DNA from: Holophagales bacterium | GTDB lineage: Bacteria; Acidobacteriota; Thermoanaerobaculia; UBA5066 | Assembly: GCA_016714815.1 (NCBI GenBank) | Contig: JADKBZ010000004.1 | Span: 62,001-126,000, forward strand | DNA length: 64,000 nucleotides | Direction: 5' to 3' | Notes under the pieces: generated by a model | The model's input: the letters and a program-made list of their open reading frames with translations, nothing else | Database searches by the model: none | What the model was told of the DNA's origin: nothing | Part shown: positions 33,436 to 42,888 of the stretch, piece after piece | Layout of the letters: the number at the start of each line of letters is the position of its first letter | Position numbering within the stretch: position 1 is the stretch's first letter | Translations under genes and position numbers: made by a program

Positions 33436-33729
33436 CTACCCTTCGCGCCGCGCCGCGGTCACGACGGCGCGGACGCGCCAGCGCTTGCGCGCGGAGAGCG
33501 GCCGCGTCTCCTCGATCTCGACGACGTCCCCGGGAATGCACGCGAGGACGCGGTCGTCGGCGAGGAACCGGGCGGACTTCTTCTGGAACTTTCCGTAGCG
33601 GCCGTGCTTGACGAGGCGGGTGACCTCGACGACGACGGTCTTCTCCATCTTGTTGGAGACGACCGTGCCGACCTTGCGGCTCTTGCGGGCAGCGGGCTTC
33701 TCCGCGGCGGGTGTGGTCTCGGTGGTCAT
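33436..33729 (-). CDS. rpsQ: 30S ribosomal protein S17
   Basis: 97 residues from the ATG at 33727-33729 (ATGA overlap with rpmC). RKSRKVGTVVSNKMEKTVVVE, LVKHGRYGKFQKKSARFLAD and GDVVEIEETRPLSARKRWRV are the OB-fold signatures. A short Thr/Ala/Pro N-terminal leader of about 14 residues precedes the core. Confidence 0.97.
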   Translation of the reverse strand: MTTETTPAAEKPAARKSRKVGTVVSNKMEKTVVVEVTRLVKHGRYGKFQKKSARFLADDRVLACIPGDVVEIEETRPLSARKRWRVRAVVTAARREG

Positions 33730-33916
33730 CGGGCCTGCCTCTCGGCCGTCTTCAGCCGCGCGATGTCCTTGCGCAGCTGGCGGATCTTCATCGGGTTCTC
33801 CAGCTGGCCCGTGGCCTTCTGGAGGCGGAGGTTGAAGAGCGCCTGCGACCAGTCGCGAAGCTTCAAGGTGCGCTCGTCGGCGGACCAGCCCTTCATCGTC
33901 TCTACGGTCGTCCCTT

Positions 33917-33920
<4 letters not shown>
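33726..33920 (-). CDS. rpmC: 50S ribosomal protein L29
   Basis: 64 residues from the ATG at 33918-33920 (ATGA overlap with rplP); a second ATG eight codons on is possible. WSADERTLKLRDWSQALFNL and TGQLENPMKIRQLRKDIARL give the paired-helix L29 fold at the exit tunnel, a contact site for SRP and trigger factor. Confidence 0.95.
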
Positions 33921-34342
<422 letters not shown>

Positions 34343-34354
34343 GGCGGGGCTTCC

Positions 34355-35002
34355 TTACGCAACCTTCCGGCGCGACTTCGCGCGGTGCAGGTCGCCCTTG
34401 TAGATCCAGCACTTCACGCCGATCTTTCCGTACGTCGTGCGGGCCTCGGCAAAGCCGTAGTCGATGTCGGCCTTGAGGGTGTGGAGCGGCAGGCGCCCCT
34501 CCTGGTACCACTCGGACCGCGCGATCTCGGCGCCGTTGAGGCGGCCGGAGCAGCGGATCTTGATCCCCTGCGCGCCGAAGCGGAACGCCGACTCCATCCC
34601 CTTCTTCATCGCCCTGCGGAAGGCCACGCGCCTCTCGAGCTGCATCGCGATCGATTCGGAGACGAGCTGGGCGTCCGTCTCGGGGCGCTGGATCTCCACG
34701 ATGTTGACGTGGATGTCCTTGCCGAGCCGGCGCTGGAGGCGGTCGCGGAGCTGGTCCACGGCCGCGCCCTTCTTGCCGATGATGACGCCCGGGCGGGCGG
34801 TCATGATGTTGATCTTGAGCTTGTTGCCGCGCTCGATCTCGACTTCCGAGACGGCCGCGTTCGCCAGGTCGCGCTTGAGCTCGGCCCGGAGCTTGAGGTC
34901 GTCGTGGAGGAAGCGGAGATAGTCCTTCTCCGCGTACCAGCGCGAGTGCCACGTCCGGTTGTAGCCGATGCGGAACCCGTAAGGATGTACCTTCTGACCC
35001 AT
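34355..35002 (-). CDS. rpsC: 30S ribosomal protein S3
   Basis: 215 residues. MGQKVHPYGFRIGYNRTWHS, a KH domain with ARPGVIIGKKGAAVDQLRDR, and the C-terminal half with IKIRCSGRLNGAEIARSEWY and TTYGKIGVKCWIYKGD. It contributes to mRNA entry-channel helicase activity. ATG start at 35002; frame open upstream inside rplV but without homology. Confidence 0.97.
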   Translation of the reverse strand: MGQKVHPYGFRIGYNRTWHSRWYAEKDYLRFLHDDLKLRAELKRDLANAAVSEVEIERGNKLKINIMTARPGVIIGKKGAAVDQLRDRLQRRLGKDIHVNIVEIQRPETDAQLVSESIAMQLERRVAFRRAMKKGMESAFRFGAQGIKIRCSGRLNGAEIARSEWYQEGRLPLHTLKADIDYGFAEARTTYGKIGVKCWIYKGDLHRAKSRRKVA

Positions 35003-35007
35003 CGTTG

Positions 35008-35607
35008 CTACTCCTGCCCGCCGGCGGGCTCCGAGGCCTTCGCGCTCTTGATCGCCTTCGGGGCCTTCGGCTTGGCTTCCGCCTTCGGCGCGCCCTTCGG
35101 GGCCGACGGACGGGCGGACGCCTTGGCGACCGCGGCGGCGACCTTGCCGCCCTTCTTCTTGGCGACCGGGCGCGTCGGCTCGGCCGTCAGGCCCGCCTTG
35201 CGCCGGACCACGGGGTCGTCGGAGAGGTGGACCGTCACGTGGACGAAAGGCCTGGTGACGAGCCACATCCTGCCCTGCGGGCCGCTCATGAAGCGGGGCC
35301 GGGCAAAGCGCTTCTTGTAGTTCGAGATCGACCGGAGCATGGCGTTCCGCTGGAGCGGCTTGCGCCCGGCGCCGTCGACGAGTATCCGGGAGACGACGAG
35401 GGCGTCCGCATCGACGCCCGAGCCGTTCTGCTGGGCGTTGGCGACGGCCGATTCCAGGAGCTTCTTCAGGTCGGGCGCGCAACCCTTGGGCGTGGCGCGC
35501 AGCATCGCGAGAGCTCGGCCGACCGGCTTCATCCGGATGAGGTCGGCGACGAGCCGCACCTTCTGTGCGGAGCCGCGGTAGTGTCGGAGGCGGGCTACGG
35601 CTTCCAT
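35008..35607 (-). CDS. rplV: 50S ribosomal protein L22 with tunnel-loop insertion and C-terminal extension
   Basis: 199 residues against about 110 in E. coli. The globular part is normal (RLRHYRGSAQKVRLVADLIR; LLESAVANAQQNG). Between ILVD and the final strand (FVHVTVHLSDD) there are 50 residues where E. coli L22 has 30, and the very conserved PRAxGRAxxIxKRTSHITVVV pattern is replaced (RFMSGPQGRMWLVTRPFVHV). This beta-hairpin lines the exit-tunnel constriction. Residues about 140-199 are an Ala/Lys/Pro-rich tail. ATG start. Confidence 0.92.
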   Translation of the reverse strand: MEAVARLRHYRGSAQKVRLVADLIRMKPVGRALAMLRATPKGCAPDLKKLLESAVANAQQNGSGVDADALVVSRILVDGAGRKPLQRNAMLRSISNYKKRFARPRFMSGPQGRMWLVTRPFVHVTVHLSDDPVVRRKAGLTAEPTRPVAKKKGGKVAAAVAKASARPSAPKGAPKAEAKPKAPKAIKSAKASEPAGGQE

Positions 35608-35617
35608 CGGGGCTCCG

Positions 35618-35917
35618 TTACTTCGCCGCCGGGGCCGGGGAGGCCCCCTTCTCGACCTTCCGGCCGGTGTGGCCCTTGAAGGTCCGGGTGGGCGAGAACT
35701 CGCCGAGCTTGTGCCCGACCATGTTCTCGGAGAGGTAGACGGGGATGAACTTCTTCCCGTTGTGGACCGCGAGCGTGTGACCGACCATCTCGGGCATGAT
35801 CGTCGAGCGGCGCGACCAGGTCTTGACGACCCGCTTGTCCCCCGCCGAGTTGAGGGCGACGATCTTCTCCAGGAGGTGCCCGTCCACGAAGGGGCCTTTC
35901 TTTGTCGAACGCGACAT
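35618..35917 (-). CDS. rpsS: 30S ribosomal protein S19
   Basis: 99 residues. MSRSTKKGPFVDGHLLEKI, KTWSRRSTIMPEMVGHTLAV and GHKLGEFSPTRTFKGHTG are diagnostic; a short Ala/Pro tail ends the protein. Head protein near S13. ATG start between rplV and rplB. Confidence 0.97.
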   Translation of the reverse strand: MSRSTKKGPFVDGHLLEKIVALNSAGDKRVVKTWSRRSTIMPEMVGHTLAVHNGKKFIPVYLSENMVGHKLGEFSPTRTFKGHTGRKVEKGASPAPAAK

Positions 35918-35938
35918 CAGGGTTTCCTTCGCTCCGCC

Positions 35939-36762
35939 TTACTTCTTGCGGCGCTTGACGATCATGTTGTCAGTGCGCTTGTTGTTCCGGGTCTTCATGC
36001 CCTTGGTCTTCCAGCCCCACGGGGAGCAGGGGTGCCGGCCGCCCGACGTCTTCCCTTCGCCTCCGCCCATCGGGTGGTCGACCGGGTTCATGGCGACGCC
36101 GCGGTTGTGCGGCTTCCATCCGAGCCAGCGGTTCCGCCCCGCCTTGCCGATCGAGATGTTCTCGTGCTCGAGGTTCCCGACCTGCCCGATCGTGGCGTAG
36201 CAGCCGATGCGGACCTTGCGGAGCTCGCCGGAGGGCATGCGGAGGAGGCAGTGCTCGCCTTCCTTGGCCATGACCTGGGCGCCCGCGCCGGCGGAACGGA
36301 CCATCTGCCCGCCCTTGCCGGGCGTCAGCTCGACGTTGTGGACGATCGTGCCGAGCGGAATCGACTTCAGCGGCAGGGCGTTGCCGGTCAGGATGTCGGC
36401 CGTGGGCCCGGAGACGACCGTCTGCCCGACCTCGAGGCCGTTCGGGGAGATGATGTAGCGCTTCTCGCCGTCGGCGTAGTGGATCAGCGCGATGCGGGCC
36501 GAGCGGTTCGGGTCGTACTCGACGGAGGCGACCTTGCCGGGGATCCCGAACTTGTCGCGCTTGAAGTCGACGACGCGATAGCGCGCTTGTGACCGCCGCC
36601 GCGCCACCAGGACGTGAGCTGGCCGAGGTTGTTCCGGCCGCCCGTCTTCATCTTCCCGCGCGTGAGGCTCTTCTCGGGGGCGCTCCGCGTGATCTCCGCG
36701 AAGTCGCTGGTCGTCCGCTGCCGGAGACCGGGGGACGTGGGCTTGTAAGAGCGAACCGGCAT
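35939..36762 (-). pseudogene. rplB: 50S ribosomal protein L2, reading frame broken by a 1-base deletion
   Basis: The first part (ATG at 36762; MPVRSYKPTSPGLRQRTTSD to RGGGHKR) and the second part (YRVVDFKRDKFGIPGKVASV to the stop at 35939) lie in different frames. Between codons for HK and YR the minus strand has CGCGC where six bases are needed (plus 36581-36585), so one base is missing. The span of 824 nt is one short of 275 codons, giving L2's normal 274 residues once repaired. The rest is intact, including the peptidyl-transferase-side MNPVDHPMGGGEG. L2 is essential and single here, so sequencing or assembly error is more likely than a dead gene. Confidence 0.92.
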
Positions 36763-36763
36763 G

Positions 36764-37057
36764 TCAGACCCCCTCGAAGATCGGCGGCAGCTTCTCGCCC
36801 GCCTTCAGCTTCACGTAGGCCTTCCGCCCTTCGCTCGTCCGGCCGATGGAACGCCCGACCTTCTTGATCTTCGACGTCGTCTTCAGGACCCGGACGGAAT
36901 CGACCTTCACGCTGAAGAGAACCTCGACGGCGTGCCGGATCTCGATCTTGTTCGCGTCGCTGGCGACCTTGAACGTCAGGACGTTCTGGGTCTCCCGAAG
37001 CGTCGTCGACTTCTCGGTGATGATGGGCTTGAGGAGGATCGACTGGGCGGCCTTCAT
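36764..37057 (-). CDS. rplW: 50S ribosomal protein L23
   Basis: 97 residues from the ATG at 37055-37057 (ATGA overlap with rplD). LLKPIITEKSTTLRETQNVL, FKVASDANKIEIRHAVEVLF and the acidic docking-site region are normal. L23 is the trigger factor and SRP contact at the tunnel exit. Its stop is one base before the rplB start. Confidence 0.96.
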   Translation of the reverse strand: MKAAQSILLKPIITEKSTTLRETQNVLTFKVASDANKIEIRHAVEVLFSVKVDSVRVLKTTSKIKKVGRSIGRTSEGRKAYVKLKAGEKLPPIFEGV

Positions 37058-37710
37058 CCGAGCACCTCGGTGACCGTCTTCAGCGCCTGCTCCGTCAGGA
37101 TGACGGTCTTCGCTTCGAGCGCGGAGTAGGCGTCGAGGCCGAGAGCGTCGTCGACGAAGAGGGCCGGGTTGTTCCGGGCCGCCTTCGCGAGGTTGCCGTT
37201 CTCGCGCCGGTCGAGGAGAAGGGCCTTGCCGGTGACGCCGAGCTTGACCATCACGGCGGCCAGGTCGGCCGTCCGGTGGGTCGGAAGCTCGAGGCTCTCG
37301 ACGAGGAAGAGCTGGTTCTCGCGGAGCTTCTCCGAGAGGACGCAGCGCAGCGCCGCCTTCTTCGTGGCGACGTTCACCTTCAGGTCGTAGGAACGGACGA
37401 CCGGCCCGTGCACCGTGCCGCCGTGGCGGTGGATCGGCGGACGCCCGCCGCCCTGCCGCGCCCGGCCGGTGTGCTTCTGCTTGAAGGGCTTCTTGCCGGT
37501 GCCGGAAACCTCGGAGCGGACCTTGACCTTGTGGGTCCCCCGGTGCTCGCGCGCGCGGATGGCCCGGACGACCTCCCACACGATGTGGCGGCGGAACGGA
37601 ACCCCGAAGATGTCCTCGGGGAGGTTCGCCTCGCCGACGGTCTCGGCGTTCAGGTTCCGGATGGGGACGGTGAGGCCCGTGGAGGGAGCCGTCTTCTTGG
37701 TGGTCGGCAT
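37054..37710 (-). CDS. rplD: 50S ribosomal protein L4
   Basis: 218 residues. The tunnel-lining loop KKPFKQKHTGRARQGGGRPP and GGTVHGPVVRSYDLKVN is normal. The ATG at 37708-37710 is preceded by GAGGAGAGGG. A GTG at 37725 overlaps the rplC stop as GTGA and would add five residues; the ribosome-binding site lies between them, favouring the ATG. L4 represses the S10 operon in enteric bacteria. Confidence 0.95.
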   Translation of the reverse strand: MPTTKKTAPSTGLTVPIRNLNAETVGEANLPEDIFGVPFRRHIVWEVVRAIRAREHRGTHKVKVRSEVSGTGKKPFKQKHTGRARQGGGRPPIHRHGGTVHGPVVRSYDLKVNVATKKAALRCVLSEKLRENQLFLVESLELPTHRTADLAAVMVKLGVTGKALLLDRRENGNLAKAARNNPALFVDDALGLDAYSALEAKTVILTEQALKTVTEVLG

Positions 37711-37721
37711 ATTCCCTCTCC

Positions 37722-38369
37722 TCACGCCGCCTGCGTCCGGGACGCCTTCTTCACGATCTTGATGACCGTGTTCCGGGCCCCGGGCACCGCGCCCCGCAGG
37801 TAGATCAGGTGGTTCTCGGCGTCGATCTTGACGACCTCGAGGTTCTTCGTCGTGATCTGCTTCCCGCCCATCCGGCCCGACGAGCGGGTTCCGGGGTAGA
37901 CGCGGGAAGGGAACGCCGAAGCGCCGATCGAGCCGGGCAACCGGTGGAACATCGAGCCGTGGGTCGCGACGCCGCCGGCGAAGCCGTGGCGCTTGACAAC
38001 CCCCTGGAACCCCTTCCCCTTCGAGACGCCGACGACGTCGACGTGCTCGGCGGGGATGAAGATGTCGCAGAGGACCTTGTCGCCCGGGGCGAACGCGTCC
38101 CCTTCTTCACAGCGGACCTCGCCGACGGTCCGGGTGGGGGGGACGCCGGCCTTCTCGAAGTGCCCGCGAGTGGCCTTCGTCAGGCGGCGGGGCGATGGAC
38201 GGGGCCCGACGAGTCCGAGCTGGACCGCGTCGTAGCCGTCGTTCTGCTTGGTCTTGCGCTGGACGACCAGGCACGGCCCGGCCTCCACTACCGTCACCGG
38301 CACGACGGTGCCGTCGGCAGCGAAGAGCTGAGTCATCCCGATCTTGCGCCCCAGAATCCCTGTGATCAT
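37722..38369 (-). CDS. rplC: 50S ribosomal protein L3
   Basis: 215 residues. MITGILGRKIGMTQLFAADG, GVSKGKGFQGVVKRHGFAGG, ATHGSMFHRLPGSIGASAFP and GTRSSGRMGG are diagnostic; the extended arm reaches the peptidyl transferase centre. The ATG at 38367-38369 fits the family N-terminus better than the TTG two codons upstream. Confidence 0.97.
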   Translation of the reverse strand: MITGILGRKIGMTQLFAADGTVVPVTVVEAGPCLVVQRKTKQNDGYDAVQLGLVGPRPSPRRLTKATRGHFEKAGVPPTRTVGEVRCEEGDAFAPGDKVLCDIFIPAEHVDVVGVSKGKGFQGVVKRHGFAGGVATHGSMFHRLPGSIGASAFPSRVYPGTRSSGRMGGKQITTKNLEVVKIDAENHLIYLRGAVPGARNTVIKIVKKASRTQAA

Positions 38370-38396
38370 GGTCAAAAACCTCGTTGCGGCTCCGGA

Positions 38397-38714
38397 CTAC
38401 TTCCCCATGGTGCGGATTTCTACTTCCACACCGGCGGGGAGTTCGAGCTTGGTGAGGGCGTCGACGGTCTGCGGCGTCCACTCGAAAATGTCGAGGAGTC
38501 GCTTGTGGGTCCGCATCTCGAACTGCTCACGCGATTTCTTGTCGACGTGCGGGGAGCGGTTGACGGTCCACCGCGAGATGGTCGTCGGCAGCGGAATGGG
38601 GCCGGCGACCTTGGCGCCCGATCGGCGCGCCGTGTCGACGATTTCCAGCGTCGACTGGTCGAGGATGCGGTAGTCGTACCCCTTGAGGCGGATGCGGATC
38701 TTGTCGTTGCCCAT
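38397..38714 (-). CDS. rpsJ: 30S ribosomal protein S10
   Basis: 105 residues from the ATG at 38712-38714. KIRIRLKGYDYRILDQSTLE, KVAGPIPLPTTISRWTVNRS and KKSREQFEMRTHKRLLDI are diagnostic. S10 also acts as NusE in antitermination with NusA, NusB and NusG. It follows tuf directly, so the str and S10 clusters are joined. Confidence 0.97.
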   Translation of the reverse strand: MGNDKIRIRLKGYDYRILDQSTLEIVDTARRSGAKVAGPIPLPTTISRWTVNRSPHVDKKSREQFEMRTHKRLLDIFEWTPQTVDALTKLELPAGVEVEIRTMGK

Positions 38715-38802
38715 CGTCTTTCTCGTGGTTCCGCCCCTGGGGGCGGAGACCGGCCGTGTACGGGGAGCGCCAGCTGCGCCCCCCTTCACGACCGGCCCCT
38801 CG

Positions 38803-40005
38803 TTAGGCAAGGATCTCCGTGACGGTGCCCGCACCAACGGTACGGCCGCCCTCGCGGATTGCGAACTTCAGCCCCTTCTCGATGGCGATCGGGGCGATGA
38901 GGGTGATCTCCAGGTCGACGTTGTCTCCCGGCATGACCATCTCGACGCCCTCGGCGAGCTTGGCCGACCCGGTGACGTCGGTCGTCCGGATGAAGAACTG
39001 GGGACGGTAGTTGTTGAAGAACGGCGTGTGGCGGCCGCCCTCTTCCTTTGAAAGGACGTAGATCTTCCCCATGAACTTCGTGTGGGGCTTGATCGTCCCG
39101 GGCTTGCAGAGGACCTGCCCGCGCTCGACGTCCGTCCGCTCGACGCCGCGGAGGAGGACGCCGATGTTGTCGCCCGCCTGCCCCTGGTCGAGGAGCTTCT
39201 TGAACATCTCGACGCCGGTGACGGTCTTCTTGACCGTGTCCTTGAAGCCGACGATCTCGATCTCCTCGCCGACCTTCACGATGCCGCGCTCGACGCGGCC
39301 GGTGACGACCGTGCCGCGGCCGGAGATCGAGAAGACGTCCTCGATCGGCATGAGGAAGGGCTTGTCGGTCTCGCGGACCGGGTCGGGGATGTGCTCGTCG
39401 AGCGCCTTCGCGAGCTCCCAGATGCACTGGGCATCGGGCCCGGTCGGGTCGTTGAGCGCCTTGACGGCCGCCCCGCGGATGACGGGGATCGTGTCGCCGG
39501 GGAACTCGTACTTGTTGAGGAGGTCGCGCACCTCGAGCTCGACGAGATCGAGGAGCTCGGGGTCCTCCATCAGGTCGCACTTGTTGAGGAAGACGACCAT
39601 CGCCGGCACGTTCACCTGCTTGGCGAGGAGGACGTGCTCCTTCGTCTGCGGCATCGGGCCCTTGGGGGCCTCGACGACGAGGATCGCGCCGTCCATCTGC
39701 GCCGCGCCGGTGATCATGTTCTTGATGTAGTCCGCGTGGCCCGGGCAGTCGATGTGGGCGTAGTGGCGCTTCTCGGTCTCGTACTCGACGTGCGCGAGGG
39801 CGACCGTGAGGATCTTCGTCGCGTCGCGACGGAAGGTCTTCGCATCGGCCTTGGCCACGTCGTCGTACGCCTTGGCGGTCGCAAAGCCCTTCGTAGAAAG
39901 GACCTTCGTGATCGCGGCGGTGAGCGTCGTCTTGCCGTGGTCGATGTGCCCGATGGTCCCGACGTTCACGTGGGGCTTGGTTCGCGCGAATTTCTCCTTG
40001 GCCAT
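38803..40005 (-). CDS. tuf: Elongation factor Tu
   Basis: Delivers aminoacyl-tRNA to the ribosome. 400 residues. GTPase motifs: GHIDHGKTTLTAAI (P-loop), DCPGHADYIKNMITGAAQMD (G3) and NKCD (G4). C-terminal VEMVMPGDNVDLEITLIAPI is normal. ATG at 40005 with GGAGG 6 nt upstream. A short 8-bp hairpin (CAGACTTC/GAGGTCTG) lies in the 96-nt gap before it. Only one tuf copy is in the window. Confidence 0.98.
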   Translation of the reverse strand: MAKEKFARTKPHVNVGTIGHIDHGKTTLTAAITKVLSTKGFATAKAYDDVAKADAKTFRRDATKILTVALAHVEYETEKRHYAHIDCPGHADYIKNMITGAAQMDGAILVVEAPKGPMPQTKEHVLLAKQVNVPAMVVFLNKCDLMEDPELLDLVELEVRDLLNKYEFPGDTIPVIRGAAVKALNDPTGPDAQCIWELAKALDEHIPDPVRETDKPFLMPIEDVFSISGRGTVVTGRVERGIVKVGEEIEIVGFKDTVKKTVTGVEMFKKLLDQGQAGDNIGVLLRGVERTDVERGQVLCKPGTIKPHTKFMGKIYVLSKEEGGRHTPFFNNYRPQFFIRTTDVTGSAKLAEGVEMVMPGDNVDLEITLIAPIAIEKGLKFAIREGGRTVGAGTVTEILA

Positions 40006-40101
40006 CGTATCCTCCGAATCTCTCCTCGGTCCGTCGTCTCAGACCTCAGGGAAGTCTGTTTAAGTTTGCTCGACTCGTTCTCTCGTGAAGGGCCGGCCGG
40101 C

Positions 40102-42177
40102 TCAGGCCGAAACCTTCGCGATGATTCCCTCGGCGATCGCCTTCGGGACCTCGTCGTAGCGCTCGAATTGCATGCTGTAGTTGGCCCGGCCCTGGGTCAG
40201 GGACCGCAGGGTCGTGGAATACCCGAACATCTCCGAGAGCGGAACGCTCGCCGTGATGACCTGGAAGTTCACGCGCGGCTCCATGTGGTTGATCTTGCCG
40301 CGGCGCGAATTCAGGTCTCCGATGACGTCGCCCATGAACTCTTCCGGGGTCACGGCCTCGACGGCCATCATCGGCTCGAGGATCACCGGATCCGCCTTCT
40401 TGGCAGCGGCCTGGAAGGCCATGGAGCCGGCGATCTTGAAGGCCATTTCCGACGAGTCCACGTCGTGGTACGAACCGTCGTAGAGCTCGACCTGGATCTG
40501 GGTCGTCGGGTATCCGGCGAGGACGCCGGTGAGGATCGCCTCCCGGATGCCCTGGTCGATCGGCTTGATGAACTCTCGCGGAATGACGCCGCCGACGATC
40601 CCGTTGACGAACTCGTAGTCCTTGCCTTCGGGATGGGGACGGAGGCGGATCTTCGCGTGGCCGTACTGGCCCTTGCCGCCGGTCTGACGGATGAAGCGGC
40701 CCTCGCCCTGGGCTTCCTTGCGGATCGACTCCCGGTAGGCGACCTGGGGCTTGCCGACGTTCGCGCCGACGTTGAACTCGCGGACGAGGCGGTCGACGAT
40801 GATCTCGAGGTGGAGCTCGCCCATCCCGGCGATGATCGTCTGGTTCGTCTCCTTGTCGGTCGTGACCCGGAACGTCGGGTCTTCCTGCATGAGCTTCGCG
40901 AGGGCGAGGCCCATCTTCTCCTGGTCGACCTTCGTCTTCGGCTCGATGGAGAGCGTGATGACCGGCTCCGGGAACTTCATCGCCTCGAGGACGACGACGG
41001 ACTTCTTCTCGCAGATCGTGTCGCCCGTGACGACGTTCTTGAGGCCGACCGCCGCGGCGATGTCTCCCGCCCAGACGTCCTTGATCTCTTCACGCTTGTT
41101 GGCGTGCATCTTCAGGATTCGCCCGACCCGCTCGTTCGTCTGCTTCGTGGCGTTGTAAACGGCCGAGCCGGCGTCGAGGTGCCCGGAGTAGACGCGGAAG
41201 AAGGCGAGCTGGCCGACGAAGGGGTCGGTCATGATCTTGAAGATCAGTCCCGAGAACGGGGCGTCGTCCTTCGTCTCGCGCCAGGTGTCCTTGCCGTCCT
41301 CGTCGACGCCCTTGATGGGCGGGATGTCGATCGGCGAGGGAAGGTAGGCGATGACGGCGTCGAGAAGCTGCTGCACGGCCTTGTTCTTGAACGCGGAGCC
41401 GCAGACGACCGGGTGGAGCCTCCCGATGATCGTCGCCCGCCGGAGGGCGGCCTTCAGCTCTTCCGGCGAAGGGATGATCCCTTCGAGGTACTTGTGCATC
41501 AGCTCGTCGTCGGTCTCGGCGATCGCCTCGATCGCCTTCTCACGCCAGGCGGCGAGCTCGGCGCGGTGCTCGGCCGGGACCTCGACGGTGAGGAACTCGG
41601 AGCCGAGCGCCTCGTCCTTGAAGTCGTAGGCCTTCTCGTCGAAGAGGTCGATGACCCCGCGGAAGGTCTCGGCGGAGCCCCAGGGGAGAATGATCGGCAC
41701 CGGCTTGGCGCCGAGCTTGGAGATCATCATCTCGACGCAGCGGTCGAAGTCGGCCCCGACGCGGTCCATCTTGTTGACGAACGCGATGCGGGGGACGCCG
41801 TAGCGGTCGGCCTGACGCCAGACCGTTTCCGACTGGGGCTCGACACCCGACACCGCGTCGAAGACCGCGACGGCTCCGTCGAGCACGCGGAGCGAGCGCT
41901 CCACCTCGGCGGTGAAGTCGACGTGCCCCGGCGTGTCGATGATGTTGATGCGGGTTCCCTTCCAGGCGCAGGTCGTCGCGGCCGAGGTGATCGTGATGCC
42001 GCGCTCCTGCTCCTGGACCATCCAGTCCATGGTGGCAGTGCCCTCGTGGACCTCACCCAGCTTGTAGCTGACGCCGGTGTAGAAGAGGATCCTCTCCGTA
42101 GTCGTCGTCTTACCGGCATCGATGTGAGCCATGATGCCGATGTTCCTGCAGTTTTCGAGCGCGTGCGTTCTCGCCAT
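40102..42177 (-). CDS. fusA: Elongation factor G
   Basis: Translocase GTPase, 691 residues from the ATG at 42175-42177 (MARTHALENCRNIGIMAHID). P-loop AHIDAGKTTTTERIL, DTPGHVDFTAEVERSLRVLD and NKMDRVGADF are normal, as is domain IV (GGVIPREFIKPIDQGIREA). The frame is open for 53 more codons upstream but without homology. The 220 nt between rpsG and fusA show no clear promoter. Confidence 0.98.
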   Translation of the reverse strand: MARTHALENCRNIGIMAHIDAGKTTTTERILFYTGVSYKLGEVHEGTATMDWMVQEQERGITITSAATTCAWKGTRINIIDTPGHVDFTAEVERSLRVLDGAVAVFDAVSGVEPQSETVWRQADRYGVPRIAFVNKMDRVGADFDRCVEMMISKLGAKPVPIILPWGSAETFRGVIDLFDEKAYDFKDEALGSEFLTVEVPAEHRAELAAWREKAIEAIAETDDELMHKYLEGIIPSPEELKAALRRATIIGRLHPVVCGSAFKNKAVQQLLDAVIAYLPSPIDIPPIKGVDEDGKDTWRETKDDAPFSGLIFKIMTDPFVGQLAFFRVYSGHLDAGSAVYNATKQTNERVGRILKMHANKREEIKDVWAGDIAAAVGLKNVVTGDTICEKKSVVVLEAMKFPEPVITLSIEPKTKVDQEKMGLALAKLMQEDPTFRVTTDKETNQTIIAGMGELHLEIIVDRLVREFNVGANVGKPQVAYRESIRKEAQGEGRFIRQTGGKGQYGHAKIRLRPHPEGKDYEFVNGIVGGVIPREFIKPIDQGIREAILTGVLAGYPTTQIQVELYDGSYHDVDSSEMAFKIAGSMAFQAAAKKADPVILEPMMAVEAVTPEEFMGDVIGDLNSRRGKINHMEPRVNFQVITASVPLSEMFGYSTTLRSLTQGRANYSMQFERYDEVPKAIAEGIIAKVSA

Positions 42178-42397
42178 AAAGGTTTTGTTTCCCGACCTCG
42201 GTCGTGTCTGCGCCGTCGAACCCTCCCTGGCTTCGCGTTTCCGCGACCTCGGGCGGGTTCCGCACGCTGTAAGGCGTGTCCCGGTTAGGTTGATTCCGCG
42301 GACCTGTCCGCCCCCGAAGGTGCGGCCGGTTTCCATGGACTCCGGGTGTCCCTGGGAGGCGGCCGTCGACCGGCTTCCTCCCTATCCGTGCAGGCTA

Positions 42398-42868
42398 CTA
42401 CCAGCGGTAGTGCGCGAAGGCTTTATTGGCCTCCGCCATCTTGTGGGTATCCTCCCTTTTCTTCACGGAATTCCCGCGGTTGTTCGCCGCGTCCAGGAGC
42501 TCGCCCGCGAGCTTGTCTTTCATGGTCTTCTCGCCACGGGCCTGAGAGTAGTTGATGATCCAGCGGATGGCGAGCGAGGTCCGGCGGTTCGGCTTGACCT
42601 CGATCGGGACCTGGTAGGTCGAGCCGCCGACTCGGCGGGACTTGACCTCGAGGGCCGGCTTGACGTTCTCGAGAGCCTTCTTGAAGGTCTTGAGCGGGTC
42701 GTCCTGCGTCTTTCCCTCGATCTGCTTCATGGCGCCGTAGAAGATCCCCTCGGCGGTGGACTTCTTCCCGCGTTCCATGACGGAGTTGATGAACTTGGTG
42801 ACGAGCTGGGACTGGTAGAGCGGGTCCGGAAGGACCTCTCGCTTGGGGACTTCACGGCGGCGCGGCAC
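42398..42868 (-). CDS. rpsG: 30S ribosomal protein S7
   Basis: 156 residues, normal length. MPRRREVPKREVLPDPLYQS, VTKFINSVMERGKKSTAEGI, RRVGGSTYQVPIEVKPNRRT and the C-terminal NKAFAHYRW are diagnostic. Primary binder of the 16S 3' domain and repressor of the str operon in enteric bacteria. GTG start at 42866-42868, 20 nt after rpsL. Confidence 0.97.
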   Translation of the reverse strand: MPRRREVPKREVLPDPLYQSQLVTKFINSVMERGKKSTAEGIFYGAMKQIEGKTQDDPLKTFKKALENVKPALEVKSRRVGGSTYQVPIEVKPNRRTSLAIRWIINYSQARGEKTMKDKLAGELLDAANNRGNSVKKREDTHKMAEANKAFAHYRW

Positions 42869-42888
42869 GGCTTCTTACCCCTATCCTT

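Noticed and set aside
37711..37725. GTG at 37725 as the rplD start with a GTGA overlap on rplC.
   Set aside because: The ribosome-binding sequence GAGGAGAGGG lies after it and just before the ATG at 37710, which also fits the family N-terminus.
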